NCBI GenBank assembly: GCA_944386445.1
Contig: CALXBD010000089.1
Location: forward strand, 1 to 45,263
Reading direction: 5' to 3'
Source: an uncultured Clostridia bacterium
GTDB lineage: Bacteria; Bacillota; Clostridia; Oscillospirales; Ruminococcaceae
Length of the DNA: 45,263 nt
Under the pieces are notes generated by a model. The model searched no databases. It saw only the letters and a list, made by a program, of their open reading frames with translations, and was not told the DNA's origin. Position numbers and translations under genes: made by a program. Positions 32,615 through 40,555 of this stretch are shown here, piece by piece. How positions within the stretch are numbered: position 1 is the stretch's first letter; each line of letters begins with the position of its first letter.

Positions 32615-34012
32615 ATGAGCGTACAGGTTTTAGGGCTCAAGGAAATCAACGGACCGCTGGTTGTGCTTGATAATGTAGAAGGCGTTGGCTACGACGAAAT
32701 GGCAGAGGTAATCCTGACAGACGGCAGCCGCCGGTTGGGACGTGTTGTCCAGATTGAGGGCAAACGGGTCGTGCTGCAGGTGTTCCAGGGGACCAGCGGC
32801 GTTGCGTTGAATAATGTCCGCACCAGTTTTCAGGGCCATCCGATGGAAATGCCTCTTTCTCCGGAAGTGATGGGACGTATTTTTAACGGCGCAGGCACTC
32901 CTGTGGACGGATTAGGACCTATTTTTGCTACCAAGCGGGAGGATATCAACGGAAAACCGCTGAATCCTGTTTCTCGCGAGTACCCCGTCAACTATATTCG
33001 TACCGGAATTTCTTCCATCGACGCCTTGGCAACATTGATTCGCGGACAGAAACTTCCGATCTTCTCCGGCTCCGGTATGAGCCACAATAAGCTGGCTGCC
33101 CAGATCGTAAAACAGGCCCGGATCAGCGACGATAAAGGCGAAAAATTTGCTGTGGTTTTCGCTGCGATGGGTGTTACCAACGATGTGGCAGACTATTTCA
33201 AACGGCAGTTTGAGGAATCCGGCGTTCTGGAACGGGTTGTTATGTTCTTGAACCTTTCCAGCGACCCCATCATCGAGCGTATTCTGACGCCTCGCTGTGC
33301 TTTGACAGTTGCAGAGTATTTGGCGTTTGAGCAGAATATGCATATCCTGGTTATCCTGACCGATATGACTTCCTATGCAGAGGCACTGCGGGAATTCTCC
33401 TCCTCTAAAGGCGAGATCCCCGGACGTAAAGGATATCCCGGTTATCTGTACTCCGACTTGGCGTCTATTTATGAACGCGCCGGTATCGTGAAAGGGATTA
33501 ACGGTTCCGTGACCCAGATCCCGATTTTAACAATGCCCAACGACGATATTACTCATCCGGTACCTGACTTGACTGGATACATTACCGAGGGCCAGATCGT
33601 ACTGGACCGGAACCTGGATCAGACTGGGGTATATCCGCCAGTTTCCGTGCTTCCGAGCCTGTCCCGTTTGATGAAGGACGGCATCGGTGAAGGCTATACC
33701 CGTGCGGACCATCCGGGAGTTTCCAACCAGTTGTTCTCTGCCTATGCAAAGGTGCAGGATGCACGGTCTCTGGCATCGGTTATCGGCGAGGAAGAGCTTT
33801 CTGAGGCCGATAAACGGTATCTGGAATTTGGCCGGATGTTTGAAAAACATTTCCTGAACCAGGGCTTTAGCGAAAACCGGACCATTGAACAGACTCTCGA
33901 TTTGGGCTGGGATCTGCTGTCCTTGCTGCCTCGGGAGGAACTGGATCGTCTGGACGATAAGCTGATTGATCAGTACTACGATCCGGAGCGCGCCGCCCGG
34001 TTCCGTCAGTAA
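32615..34012 (+). CDS. ntpB: V-type ATPase subunit B (non-catalytic)
   Basis: 465 residues starting directly after the A stop codon (TAAATG) with GCGGAGGTG upstream. Lacks a canonical P-loop ([16 protein letters not shown]), as expected for the regulatory B subunit, but keeps [34 protein letters not shown] and the arginine-finger region [17 protein letters not shown]. Forms the A3B3 head with subunit A. Confidence 0.98.
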   Translation: MSVQVLGLKEINGPLVVLDNVEGVGYDEMAEVILTDGSRRLGRVVQIEGKRVVLQVFQGTSGVALNNVRTSFQGHPMEMPLSPEVMGRIFNGAGTPVDGLGPIFATKREDINGKPLNPVSREYPVNYIRTGISSIDALATLIRGQKLPIFSGSGMSHNKLAAQIVKQARISDDKGEKFAVVFAAMGVTNDVADYFKRQFEESGVLERVVMFLNLSSDPIIERILTPRCALTVAEYLAFEQNMHILVILTDMTSYAEALREFSSSKGEIPGRKGYPGYLYSDLASIYERAGIVKGINGSVTQIPILTMPNDDITHPVPDLTGYITEGQIVLDRNLDQTGVYPPVSVLPSLSRLMKDGIGEGYTRADHPGVSNQLFSAYAKVQDARSLASVIGEEELSEADKRYLEFGRMFEKHFLNQGFSENRTIEQTLDLGWDLLSLLPREELDRLDDKLIDQYYDPERAARFRQ

Positions 34013-34044
34013 AGGCAAATCCAATTTGAACGGGGGGCAATTTC

Positions 34045-34671
34045 ATGGCAGATCAGGTCTTTCCAACCAAAGGAAACCTATTAAATATTAAAAAGTCCCT
34101 GTCCCTGGCCAAACTGGGTTACGATCTGATGGACCGTAAGCGGAACATCCTGATCCGGGAGATGATGACCCTAATCAATACGGCTAAGTCTGTCCGGGAC
34201 GAGATCGATGAAACCTATCAGCGTGCTTATCGAGCTTTGCAGCGTGCGAATGTTACGTTAGGTGTCTGCCAGGACTTGGCGTTGTCCACACCGGTGGAAA
34301 CGGGTGTGGATATCACCTATCGGAGCGTGATGGGAGTCGAGATTCCTCATATCACTATAACGCCCCAGCAGGGAACGCCGTTCCATTATAGTATGCACAA
34401 CTCCAATTCGCAGTTGGACCAGGCATATGTCTGCTTTGTCAAGTGCAAAGAGTTGACTGTAACATTGGCCGAAGTGGAAAACAGTATTTACCGCTTGGCA
34501 GTTTCCATTAAGAAAACTCAGCGGCGGGCAAATGCACTGAAGAATATTGTGATTCCGAATTTCCAAGGGAACGTGGCTTTTATTACCAACGCGTTGGATG
34601 AAAAGGAACGGGAGGAATTTTCCCGCCTGAAGGTCATCCGCCACACCAAAGACAAGAAAATGGATGCATGA
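34045..34671 (+). CDS. ntpD: V-type ATPase subunit D (central rotor shaft)
   Basis: 208 residues. Two long antiparallel helices of the rotor axle: FPTKGNLLNIKKSLSLAK and LGYDLMDRKRNILIREMM at the N-terminus, and IKKTQRRANALKNIVIPNFQ at the C-terminus with the signature RANALKNIVIP. ATG at 34045 follows a GGGGGG stretch. Last gene of the operon, followed by a terminator. Confidence 0.95.
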   Translation: MADQVFPTKGNLLNIKKSLSLAKLGYDLMDRKRNILIREMMTLINTAKSVRDEIDETYQRAYRALQRANVTLGVCQDLALSTPVETGVDITYRSVMGVEIPHITITPQQGTPFHYSMHNSNSQLDQAYVCFVKCKELTVTLAEVENSIYRLAVSIKKTQRRANALKNIVIPNFQGNVAFITNALDEKEREEFSRLKVIRHTKDKKMDA

Positions 34672-34676
34672 AAATT

Positions 34677-34707
34677 TCCGCTGTCGGGGTTTCCGATGGC
34701 GGATTTT
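34677..34707 (+). terminator. Terminator of V-ATPase operon
   Basis: 11-bp stem TCCGCTGTCGG/CCGATGGCGGA with two G-U wobbles, 5-nt loop, then TTTT. Confidence 0.7.
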
Positions 34708-34824
34708 GCTGCATGACAAGGATATATTTTGTTGGCTGTTTTCGTACCCGTGAGAATGTGGGTGCATGAAAATACTGATTCCTTCTGACTTGGGCGGCAA
34801 ACGCTGAAAGAAATGGGTGATTCT

Positions 34825-35889
34825 ATGGAAAGAAGCAGCGCAATTTATCGCACGCAGCCGTTGGGTATCCTTTTTGAAGAGGAAAAGCATTATAATGCCT
34901 GGTGTCCCTCCGCGCTCCAATTTGACCGGCGTCTGGGAAAGTTTATCATGCTTATCTATAGCTGTGACGCCCATGCCCATACGATCTCATACCCTTACTT
35001 TACCACTATTCATCCGGATACGCTCAGAGCAGAGCAGCCTCGGCCATTGGTTTTCCGCACCTCCGATGGGAAGCCTGTGGAAAGCTGTGGCCTGTGTTCC
35101 TTTGTGTTGCTGGATTCCGGAGAATATGTGCTCATTACCCGTATCGATGGTAGGAATCACCGGGTAGTCAGCAGAGATTTCGGAAAAAGCTGGGAGTATA
35201 CAGGCCCTGTACAGCTGGATGGGCTAGCAGGGAAGGTAGACTTCTGGGGAATTTACCACGGCAACAATGGTCGGATTCTCGCAGGATACGACACAGCGCA
35301 CGCCGGGATTGCTTACAGCGATGACAACGGACAGAATTGGAAACATGTAAAGGTGCCTTTGGAAGAAGAGGGGCTGCGCGCTAATGAACCTTTTATCGTT
35401 CAACTGGAGGGAGACCGGCTTATGGCGTTTATTCGCCGTTCCCTGTCGGGGATTTCCGGTGAAGAGACAGCGTTGCTGGCCTTTTCCGATGACAACGGTG
35501 AAAGCTGGACAACAGCCCGTTCCTCCCGGTGTGTCCGGATGAACGCTTCCGACTGTACAGCAGTGGTCCACGATGGGATTTTGGAAGTATTTGCCCTCTC
35601 ACGTTTTCCCGTTGGCTCCGAACCCCAGAAGAGCACCGGCACAGTGGGAGAAATTCGCCACTACACAGCCTCTTTGGAAGAGGCTCGAAATGACTGCTTT
35701 ACTGATAGAGGTATTGTTGTGTCGTCTATTGCCACTGATCCCTATGGCGCAGGCGATTTTTCCACCCCTTGCTGTGCCGTGGATAATCAGGGGCGTCTGC
35801 TCATGGCCTATTTCGACGCTTCGCGTTCTGGAACAGTCGCTTATACAGAGAGTTGCCACTATTTTGTTAAGGCAGCCTTGGGCTGCTAG
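34825..35889 (+). CDS. Sialidase/BNR-repeat six-bladed propeller protein
   Basis: 354 residues from ATG 34825 (GGTGAT upstream); an ATG four codons earlier at 34813 is an alternative. Three Asp-box (SxDxGxxW) repeats are clear: SRDFGKSW, SDDNGQNW and SDDNGESW, marking a sialidase-type propeller. There is no signal peptide, so it should be cytoplasmic. A clear FRIP motif of GH33 is not seen, though VFRTSDGK and the Arg in FIRRSLSG could bind an acid group. It may hydrolyse or bind a sugar acid; a generic exo-alpha-sialidase name would be over-confident. It follows the V-ATPase terminator and has no clear promoter of its own. Confidence 0.75.
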   Translation: MERSSAIYRTQPLGILFEEEKHYNAWCPSALQFDRRLGKFIMLIYSCDAHAHTISYPYFTTIHPDTLRAEQPRPLVFRTSDGKPVESCGLCSFVLLDSGEYVLITRIDGRNHRVVSRDFGKSWEYTGPVQLDGLAGKVDFWGIYHGNNGRILAGYDTAHAGIAYSDDNGQNWKHVKVPLEEEGLRANEPFIVQLEGDRLMAFIRRSLSGISGEETALLAFSDDNGESWTTARSSRCVRMNASDCTAVVHDGILEVFALSRFPVGSEPQKSTGTVGEIRHYTASLEEARNDCFTDRGIVVSSIATDPYGAGDFSTPCCAVDNQGRLLMAYFDASRSGTVAYTESCHYFVKAALGC

Positions 35890-36017
35890 CGAGAATTACG
35901 TAAGTGGCCAATTGGCAGGAAAAATGTCGGGGCAGAATGTAAGTACCCGGAAATTGCGGCTCACTTTGCTTTGTATCAAGTTCAATTTGCCATAGCAATT
36001 TGTAGAGAAAAACGATA

Positions 36018-36039
36018 ATGCCTGTAACCATACAGGCAT
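36018..36039. promoter_or_regulatory. Inverted repeat upstream of MarR gene, probable operator
   Basis: Perfect ATGCCTGTA-ACCA-TACAGGCAT (9-bp arms). It overlaps a possible -10 GATAAT (36014-36019) and lies 21 nt before the start codon of a MarR gene, the normal place for a self-repression site. Confidence 0.7.
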
Positions 36040-36060
36040 GAATAGAAAAGAGGAAACCAA

Positions 36061-36543
36061 ATGGAGGACTTTCCCAGGGAACTGTTTTTGTCCCTTGTAC
36101 GAGCCAAAACTCTATTGGGCCATCTGCGGCCGGCGGAAAACCTTTCTCATGCAGAATATCGCCTTCTCACCATCTTGAAGCAGCATCGGGCACAGGAAAA
36201 TCTCCGGCAGCCGTCGGAGATTTCTCGGGAAATGGGCCTTCCAAAACCCGCTGTTTCAAAGCTTTTGGCCAGCTTGGAAGAAAAAGGGTATATCGAACGC
36301 TATTGTGACAGTCGGGATCATCGAATCGTATATGCCCGGCTTACCGCGAACGGAGAGCAGGACCTGGCTGAAGTTCAGCAGCGGTATAGGAATTTCTATC
36401 TACGGATATTTGAAGAAATGGGAGAAGAGGACAGCCGGGAAATGCTTCGGCTGATAAAGGCATTCTTTTCGCGGATCGAGGAAGAGATTCAAAAAGGCTG
36501 GCCGGTGCCGGATGAAGATGCAGAAAAAGGGAATACTCCCTAA
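36061..36543 (+). CDS. MarR-family transcriptional regulator
   Basis: 160 residues, ATG 36061 behind AGAGGAAA. Winged helix: LSHAEYRLLTILKQH, PSEISREMGLPKPAVSKLLASLEEKGYIE as recognition helix, and the wing CDSRDHRIVYARLT with the DxRxxRI motif. C-terminal helices for dimerisation. It sits 20 nt upstream of a DUF1622 membrane protein gene and very likely controls that two-gene unit. Confidence 0.92.
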   Translation: MEDFPRELFLSLVRAKTLLGHLRPAENLSHAEYRLLTILKQHRAQENLRQPSEISREMGLPKPAVSKLLASLEEKGYIERYCDSRDHRIVYARLTANGEQDLAEVQQRYRNFYLRIFEEMGEEDSREMLRLIKAFFSRIEEEIQKGWPVPDEDAEKGNTP

Positions 36544-36563
36544 AGTAAGGAAGAGGTGAATGA

Positions 36564-36932
36564 ATGGAACAATTTCATTCGATATTAAATCTGATTGTGG
36601 ATTGGGCCATCCTGTTTTTCGAACTGATGGGAGTAATTGTGATCCTGGTGTCAGGGGTGCAGGGAATCGTAGGCTACATCACCCGGAATCCATTGACACG
36701 GTTGAACTTGGCCAAGGGAATGGCGATGGGGTTGGAATTCAAACTCGGCAGCGAGATTTTGCGGACAGTAGTGGTCCGGGAATTTAAGGAGATCTTCACT
36801 GTCGCCGGAATCATTCTTCTGCGGGCAGCGCTGACCTTTCTGATCCATTGGGAGATCCGCAACGAGGAGGCTCATACAGGAGAAGCGGAAACAGCCCCGG
36901 AGCGTCCAAAATTTTCTTTTCGGAAAAAATGA
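36564..36932 (+). CDS. DUF1622 family membrane protein
   Basis: 122 residues, ATG 36564 after AGAGGTG. Three predicted membrane segments (about 8-34, a weaker one, and IFTVAGIILLRAALTFLIHWEI at 75-97), with the DUF1622 motif LAKGMAMGLEFKLGSEILRTVV and VREFKEI between them. The charged tail ends FSFRKK. The family is widespread with no established function. Cotranscribed with MarR. Confidence 0.88.
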   Translation: MEQFHSILNLIVDWAILFFELMGVIVILVSGVQGIVGYITRNPLTRLNLAKGMAMGLEFKLGSEILRTVVVREFKEIFTVAGIILLRAALTFLIHWEIRNEEAHTGEAETAPERPKFSFRKK

Positions 36933-36972
36933 AAAGATCCGCCTGTTTTATGAAACAGGCGGATTATCTTTT
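36932..36972. terminator. Bidirectional terminator between convergent genes
   Basis: Perfect 12-bp stem ATCCGCCTGTTT/AAACAGGCGGAT, 4-nt loop TATG, with AAAAG before and TATCTTTT after. Serves the DUF1622 gene and the leftward CofE-like gene. Confidence 0.9.
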
Positions 36973-37681
36973 AGTCAGTAAGTGGACGAATCACACCCAT
37001 AGGGGTCTGTTCTGTAGATTGGCCCAAAGGATTCTGACGGAGGACCTGCAGATAAAGATCCAAATCTGCGTTAGGATCAGAAGATCCTAAAATTTTTCCC
37101 CCGATATCGTTGAGGTCAATAATAAATACTGTCTCATTGTTTAACAGTGTTGAAAGGTGAGCTGCTGTTTCGTTGGGCTTGTCCGGCGCAGGAACCACAT
37201 AATGGTTATAAGGCGGAAGCGTAAACTCACAAGGACCATCCACCGCAGCGGCTTTGTAGCCGGCCACCCGATAGAACCATCCCTTCTGCCGAAACAGCTT
37301 GCCAATAGCGCCTACGACCGAAGCGAACAGGATCCGCGGTACACCGCATTCATTAAGCGCGCACTGCATGGTTTCGGGCATGGCCAGCCCGATACCATAA
37401 TCTGTTTTGCGGACAAAGCGGCAAAGGAATTTTGCCAGCCGTCCGGGTTTGATGTCATCAATTGGTTTGGCTTTCCCTTGGGTGCAGGCAACCATCTTTT
37501 CACTGAGAATCAAAATATCGCCAGGCTGCAGCAAAGGCTTGGCATACCAAAGTACGACCTCATCCAGATTGTCTTTTTCAGTTACCAAGTCTGTTGGAAT
37601 CGCATAGCAGGCAAAGCGCTTGTCCTGTACCTGTACAAATTCTTCCTTTTCAGGATTTACAACCAATTTGGGCTCTTTCAT
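36971..37681 (-). CDS. CofE-like F420-0:gamma-glutamyl ligase domain protein
   Basis: 236 residues from ATG 37681 behind AAGGAAAGG. Fits the F420 ligase family (PF01996): PGDILILSEKMVACTQGKA, KPGRLAKFLCRFVRKTDYGIGL, then CEFTLPPYNHYVVPAPD and FIIDLNDIGGKILGSS near the metal- and GTP-binding region. In methanogens and actinobacteria the family adds glutamate to coenzyme F420; other F420 genes are not nearby and most Clostridia lack F420, so a different amide ligation is likely. Monocistronic, with a good promoter. Confidence 0.82.
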   Translation of the reverse strand: MKEPKLVVNPEKEEFVQVQDKRFACYAIPTDLVTEKDNLDEVVLWYAKPLLQPGDILILSEKMVACTQGKAKPIDDIKPGRLAKFLCRFVRKTDYGIGLAMPETMQCALNECGVPRILFASVVGAIGKLFRQKGWFYRVAGYKAAAVDGPCEFTLPPYNHYVVPAPDKPNETAAHLSTLLNNETVFIIDLNDIGGKILGSSDPNADLDLYLQVLRQNPLGQSTEQTPMGVIRPLTD

Positions 37682-37712
37682 AGGGAACATCCTTTCCTTG
37701 ATTTCCAATTTT

Positions 37713-37742
37713 AGTATAGCACAGATTTCTGATTTTGTTCAA
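37713..37742 (-). promoter_or_regulatory. Promoter of CofE-like gene
   Basis: TTGAAC, 18-nt spacer, TATACT on the minus strand, about 32 nt before the start codon. Confidence 0.72.
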
Positions 37743-37875
37743 GGCAATTCAAGATTTTATCCTTCAGGGCAGAATAGTGCCGATACGCCTTTACTTATTT
37801 TATGACAGGCTGTACGAGATGTCAAGAATTTTAGCATCATTAATGTATTCTTAATAAATAGGGCAGGACATTGAA

Positions 37876-37949
37876 CCGAATTTTCGGATATCGCATCAAT
37901 AAAGAGAAGAATTACCTAAAAAAATCCGAGAAAGTTTCGGGATTTTTTT
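37876..37949 (+). other. Hairpins in a gene-free stretch, including a terminator-like one
   Basis: The 322-nt gap between the CofE-like and HD genes contains a small palindrome CCGAATTTTCGG (37876-37887) and a hairpin AAAAAAATCC/GGATTTTTTT (37918-37949) with an extra inner CCGA/TCGG pairing and a run of 7 T. It resembles an intrinsic terminator but no gene precedes it on the plus strand. I see no other recognisable element in the gap apart from the two promoters. Confidence 0.5.
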
Positions 37950-37969
37950 CTCGCGGAGGGCTGGAAATA

Positions 37970-37978
37970 TGGTATACT
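37970..37978 (+). promoter_or_regulatory. Extended -10 promoter of HD gene
   Basis: TGGTATACT, an extended -10, 25 nt before the start codon. No good -35 is seen because the hairpin occupies that position. Confidence 0.65.
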
Positions 37979-38003
37979 GGAATAGTATAAAGGAGGGAAA
38001 TGT

Positions 38004-38567
38004 ATGACCGATCGAGAGGAATTTTGCCGGATCTACAATAACGCAATTACACGTAAGGGCGCTGACAGATTGCTTAGCTGGCTGGAGCAAGGGGATTTTT
38101 TTACAGCTCCTGCCTCAACCCGATACCATTTAGCCGAAGATGGAGGGCTTTGCGCTCACAGCCTTCATGTTTATAAGCGGCTCAGCGCGTTAGTCAAGGC
38201 GGAAGCGCTGGAAGTCTCGGAGGAAAGCGCAGCTATTTGCGGGCTCCTTCATGATCTATGCAAGGCAGGTTTTTATAAAAAGGAAATGCGAAATGCGAAA
38301 ATAGGCGGAGTTTGGAAAGAAGTGCCCTACTATTCTGTAGAGGATCAGTTCCCCTATGGCCATGGGGAAAAAAGCGTTTTCCTGATAGAGCGGTTTCTGC
38401 GGTTGACAACGGAGGAAGCCTTGGCGATCCGCTGGCATATGGGCGGCTTTGATGAGGCTGCTCGGGGCGGTTCCATGGCAATCAATGGCGCGTATGGCCA
38501 GTGCCCTTTGGCGGTCTGTCTGCATATTGCCGATATAGAAGCAACGTATCTGGATGAAACCAAATAG
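38004..38567 (+). CDS. HD-domain phosphohydrolase
   Basis: 187 residues, ATG 38004 behind AAAGGAGGG. HD-type metal site: GLCAHSLHVYKRL (first His), CGLLHDLCKAG (HD pair) and later HGEKS and IRWHMGG and HIADIE (remaining His/Asp ligands). Resembles the small HD proteins common in Clostridia, sometimes with nucleotidase or phosphodiesterase activity. Soluble. Followed at 18 nt by an M42 peptidase gene in the same orientation, so probably one transcript. Confidence 0.85.
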   Translation: MTDREEFCRIYNNAITRKGADRLLSWLEQGDFFTAPASTRYHLAEDGGLCAHSLHVYKRLSALVKAEALEVSEESAAICGLLHDLCKAGFYKKEMRNAKIGGVWKEVPYYSVEDQFPYGHGEKSVFLIERFLRLTTEEALAIRWHMGGFDEAARGGSMAINGAYGQCPLAVCLHIADIEATYLDETK

Positions 38568-38585
38568 ATAGAAAGAAGGATCATA

Positions 38586-39629
38586 ATGGATGTCACCACT
38601 TATCGCGAAGAACTTTTTGAAACAGCAAAGCGGATCTTTGCTGTAGATAGTCCTTCCGGCTATACTGCTAATGTAATCAACTTGATTCGTTCCATGGCAG
38701 AGGAACTGGGGTATTCTTTCGAAACCAATCGCAAGGGCTGCGGAATTATAACCGTCGAAGGCCGAGATGCCGGTAAAACCGTGGGGCTTTCCGCTCACGT
38801 AGATACATTAGGCGCTATGGTGCGCTCCATTACTTCTGATGGACAGCTGATGTTTACCGTTGTCGGAGGGCCGATTCTGCCTACGTTGGACGGGGAATAC
38901 TGCAAAATTATTACCCGCGAAGGACAAACTTATACCGGTACCATTTTAAGCCTTAGCCCGTCTGTTCACGTTTTCCCGGACAGCGTGACCCGTACCCGGG
39001 ATGATTCCAACATGGCAGTTCGCATTGATGAGAAGGTGTCGTCAGCGGATGATGTGAAGAAACTGGGCATTCAGCCGGGCGATTACATCTTTTTTGACCC
39101 GAAAACCACGGTGACGACTTCCGGATTTTTAAAATCCCGCTTTATTGACGATAAGGGAAGCGTGGCCTGCCTGATGACCCTTTTGAAAATTATGAAAGCG
39201 GAAGGGTTGGTGCCTGCTTACCGGACCAAGATTTTCATTTCCGTTTATGAGGAAGTCGGCCATGGAGCCGCTAATATTCCGGAGGATGTTTCAGAGCTTG
39301 TGGCAGTGGATATGGGCTGTATCGGCTTGGATCTGTCCTGCAATGAGTATCAGGTGTCTATCTGTGCCAAGGATTCCGGCGGCCCTTATGACTATGAGTT
39401 GACCTCCCGGCTGATCCGTTTGGCCAAAGAAAACGGTGTCGATTATGCAGTGGACATCTATCCCCGATACGGCTCCGACGTAGGCGCTGCTCTCCGTGCC
39501 GGAAACGATATCCGGGGTGCTTTGATCGGACCTGGAGTCCACGCCTCCCACGGTATGGAGCGCACCCATGCGGAAGGCATGGAGAATACGATTCGTTTGG
39601 CGGGTCTATACCTTGGACTCTCGAAGTAA
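38586..39629 (+). CDS. M42 family metallopeptidase (glutamyl aminopeptidase-like)
   Basis: 347 residues. Di-metal aminopeptidase of the PepA/TET type: LSAHVDTLGAMV (first His-x-Asp), RFIDDKGSVACL (bridging Asp), YEEVGHGAA (catalytic Glu pair), AVDMG and SHGMERTHAEGMENT (last metal His). A dodecameric cytoplasmic peptidase is expected. ATG 38586 lies behind AGAAGGA. Normal family length. Confidence 0.92.
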   Translation: MDVTTYREELFETAKRIFAVDSPSGYTANVINLIRSMAEELGYSFETNRKGCGIITVEGRDAGKTVGLSAHVDTLGAMVRSITSDGQLMFTVVGGPILPTLDGEYCKIITREGQTYTGTILSLSPSVHVFPDSVTRTRDDSNMAVRIDEKVSSADDVKKLGIQPGDYIFFDPKTTVTTSGFLKSRFIDDKGSVACLMTLLKIMKAEGLVPAYRTKIFISVYEEVGHGAANIPEDVSELVAVDMGCIGLDLSCNEYQVSICAKDSGGPYDYELTSRLIRLAKENGVDYAVDIYPRYGSDVGAALRAGNDIRGALIGPGVHASHGMERTHAEGMENTIRLAGLYLGLSK

Positions 39630-39722
39630 TCCGTATTAAGCAAATCTTAAGAAAATATTCTGCCCATATTATGAACTCTATAACCGCAACGTGTTATTCT
39701 AAGAAAGGAGCTACTATCACCC

Positions 39723-40538
39723 ATGAGCGGAGTTCGCGCTGACTATCATATGCATACCCATTATTCACCGGACGGGCATTGTTCCCCACGGCAGATGTGT
39801 CTGGCAGCTTTGGAAAAGGGGCTGACGGAAATTGCCGTGACAGATCATTTTGAATTTTTTACCGACGGGCTTTTTTCGGATGGAAAATATCAGACGGAAA
39901 CGTTGGCCGCCTGTTATCAGGAGCTGGACGCCTGTGCTGAAGAGTTTTCCGGAAAACTTGCCGTGCGTAAAGGCGTGGAGATCGGCCAGCCGCAAACCGA
40001 CCCGGATCGGGCAGCGGAGGTTCTGGCCGCTTTGCCTTATGATTACGTGATCGGTTCGGTTCACAAGCTCAAAGATATAGACCTTGGACTGGTGGACTAT
40101 CCGGACGAAGTGATCCCGGGACGGGTTCGCGAAAATCTGGCGATGCTTTACGAACTGGCAGACCAGTATGATTATGACTGCCTGGGGCATCTGGACATCA
40201 TTAAGCGATATGCGGCAGTTCACGGGAAAAAGATTGACCTGATGGACTGGCAGGAGGAACTGGAACGAATTCTCCGGCGAGCGATTGAACGCGGAAAAGG
40301 CATTGAATTGAACACTTCCGGCCTGCGGCAGGCAGCCCGTGAAGCACTGCCGTCACTGAAGGTGCTGAAACTCTATCGTTCTTTGGGAGGAGAGATCCTG
40401 ACGGTAGGCTCCGACGCACATTTTGAGCGGGATGTAGCTGCGGGCTTTGAGACTGCCTGTGAGATGGCTTTGGAAGCCGGGTTCCGATACCTGGCCGTTT
40501 ATCAAAATCGAAAGCCCACGTTTTATCCCATCGCCTAG
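39723..40538 (+). CDS. PHP-family phosphatase (HisK/histidinol-phosphatase-like)
   Basis: 271 residues, ATG 39723 after AAAGGAG (12-nt spacing). PHP metal motifs: ADYHMHTHYSPDGHC, VTDHFEFF, GVEIGQPQ, YVIGSVHKL, CLGHLDIIKRYA and VGSDAHFERDV. This is the histidinol-phosphatase (HisJ/HisK) branch by size and by the late LEAGF motif; no other his genes are adjacent, so substrate may be histidinol phosphate or another phosphate ester. A C39-like gene follows 17 nt later. Confidence 0.87.
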   Translation: MSGVRADYHMHTHYSPDGHCSPRQMCLAALEKGLTEIAVTDHFEFFTDGLFSDGKYQTETLAACYQELDACAEEFSGKLAVRKGVEIGQPQTDPDRAAEVLAALPYDYVIGSVHKLKDIDLGLVDYPDEVIPGRVRENLAMLYELADQYDYDCLGHLDIIKRYAAVHGKKIDLMDWQEELERILRRAIERGKGIELNTSGLRQAAREALPSLKVLKLYRSLGGEILTVGSDAHFERDVAAGFETACEMALEAGFRYLAVYQNRKPTFYPIA

Positions 40539-40555
40539 CAGAAAGAAGGAACTTT

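Noticed and set aside
34713-34769. Possible 18-codon ORF after the V-ATPase terminator
   Set aside because: No ribosome binding site and no conserved feature; too short to support.
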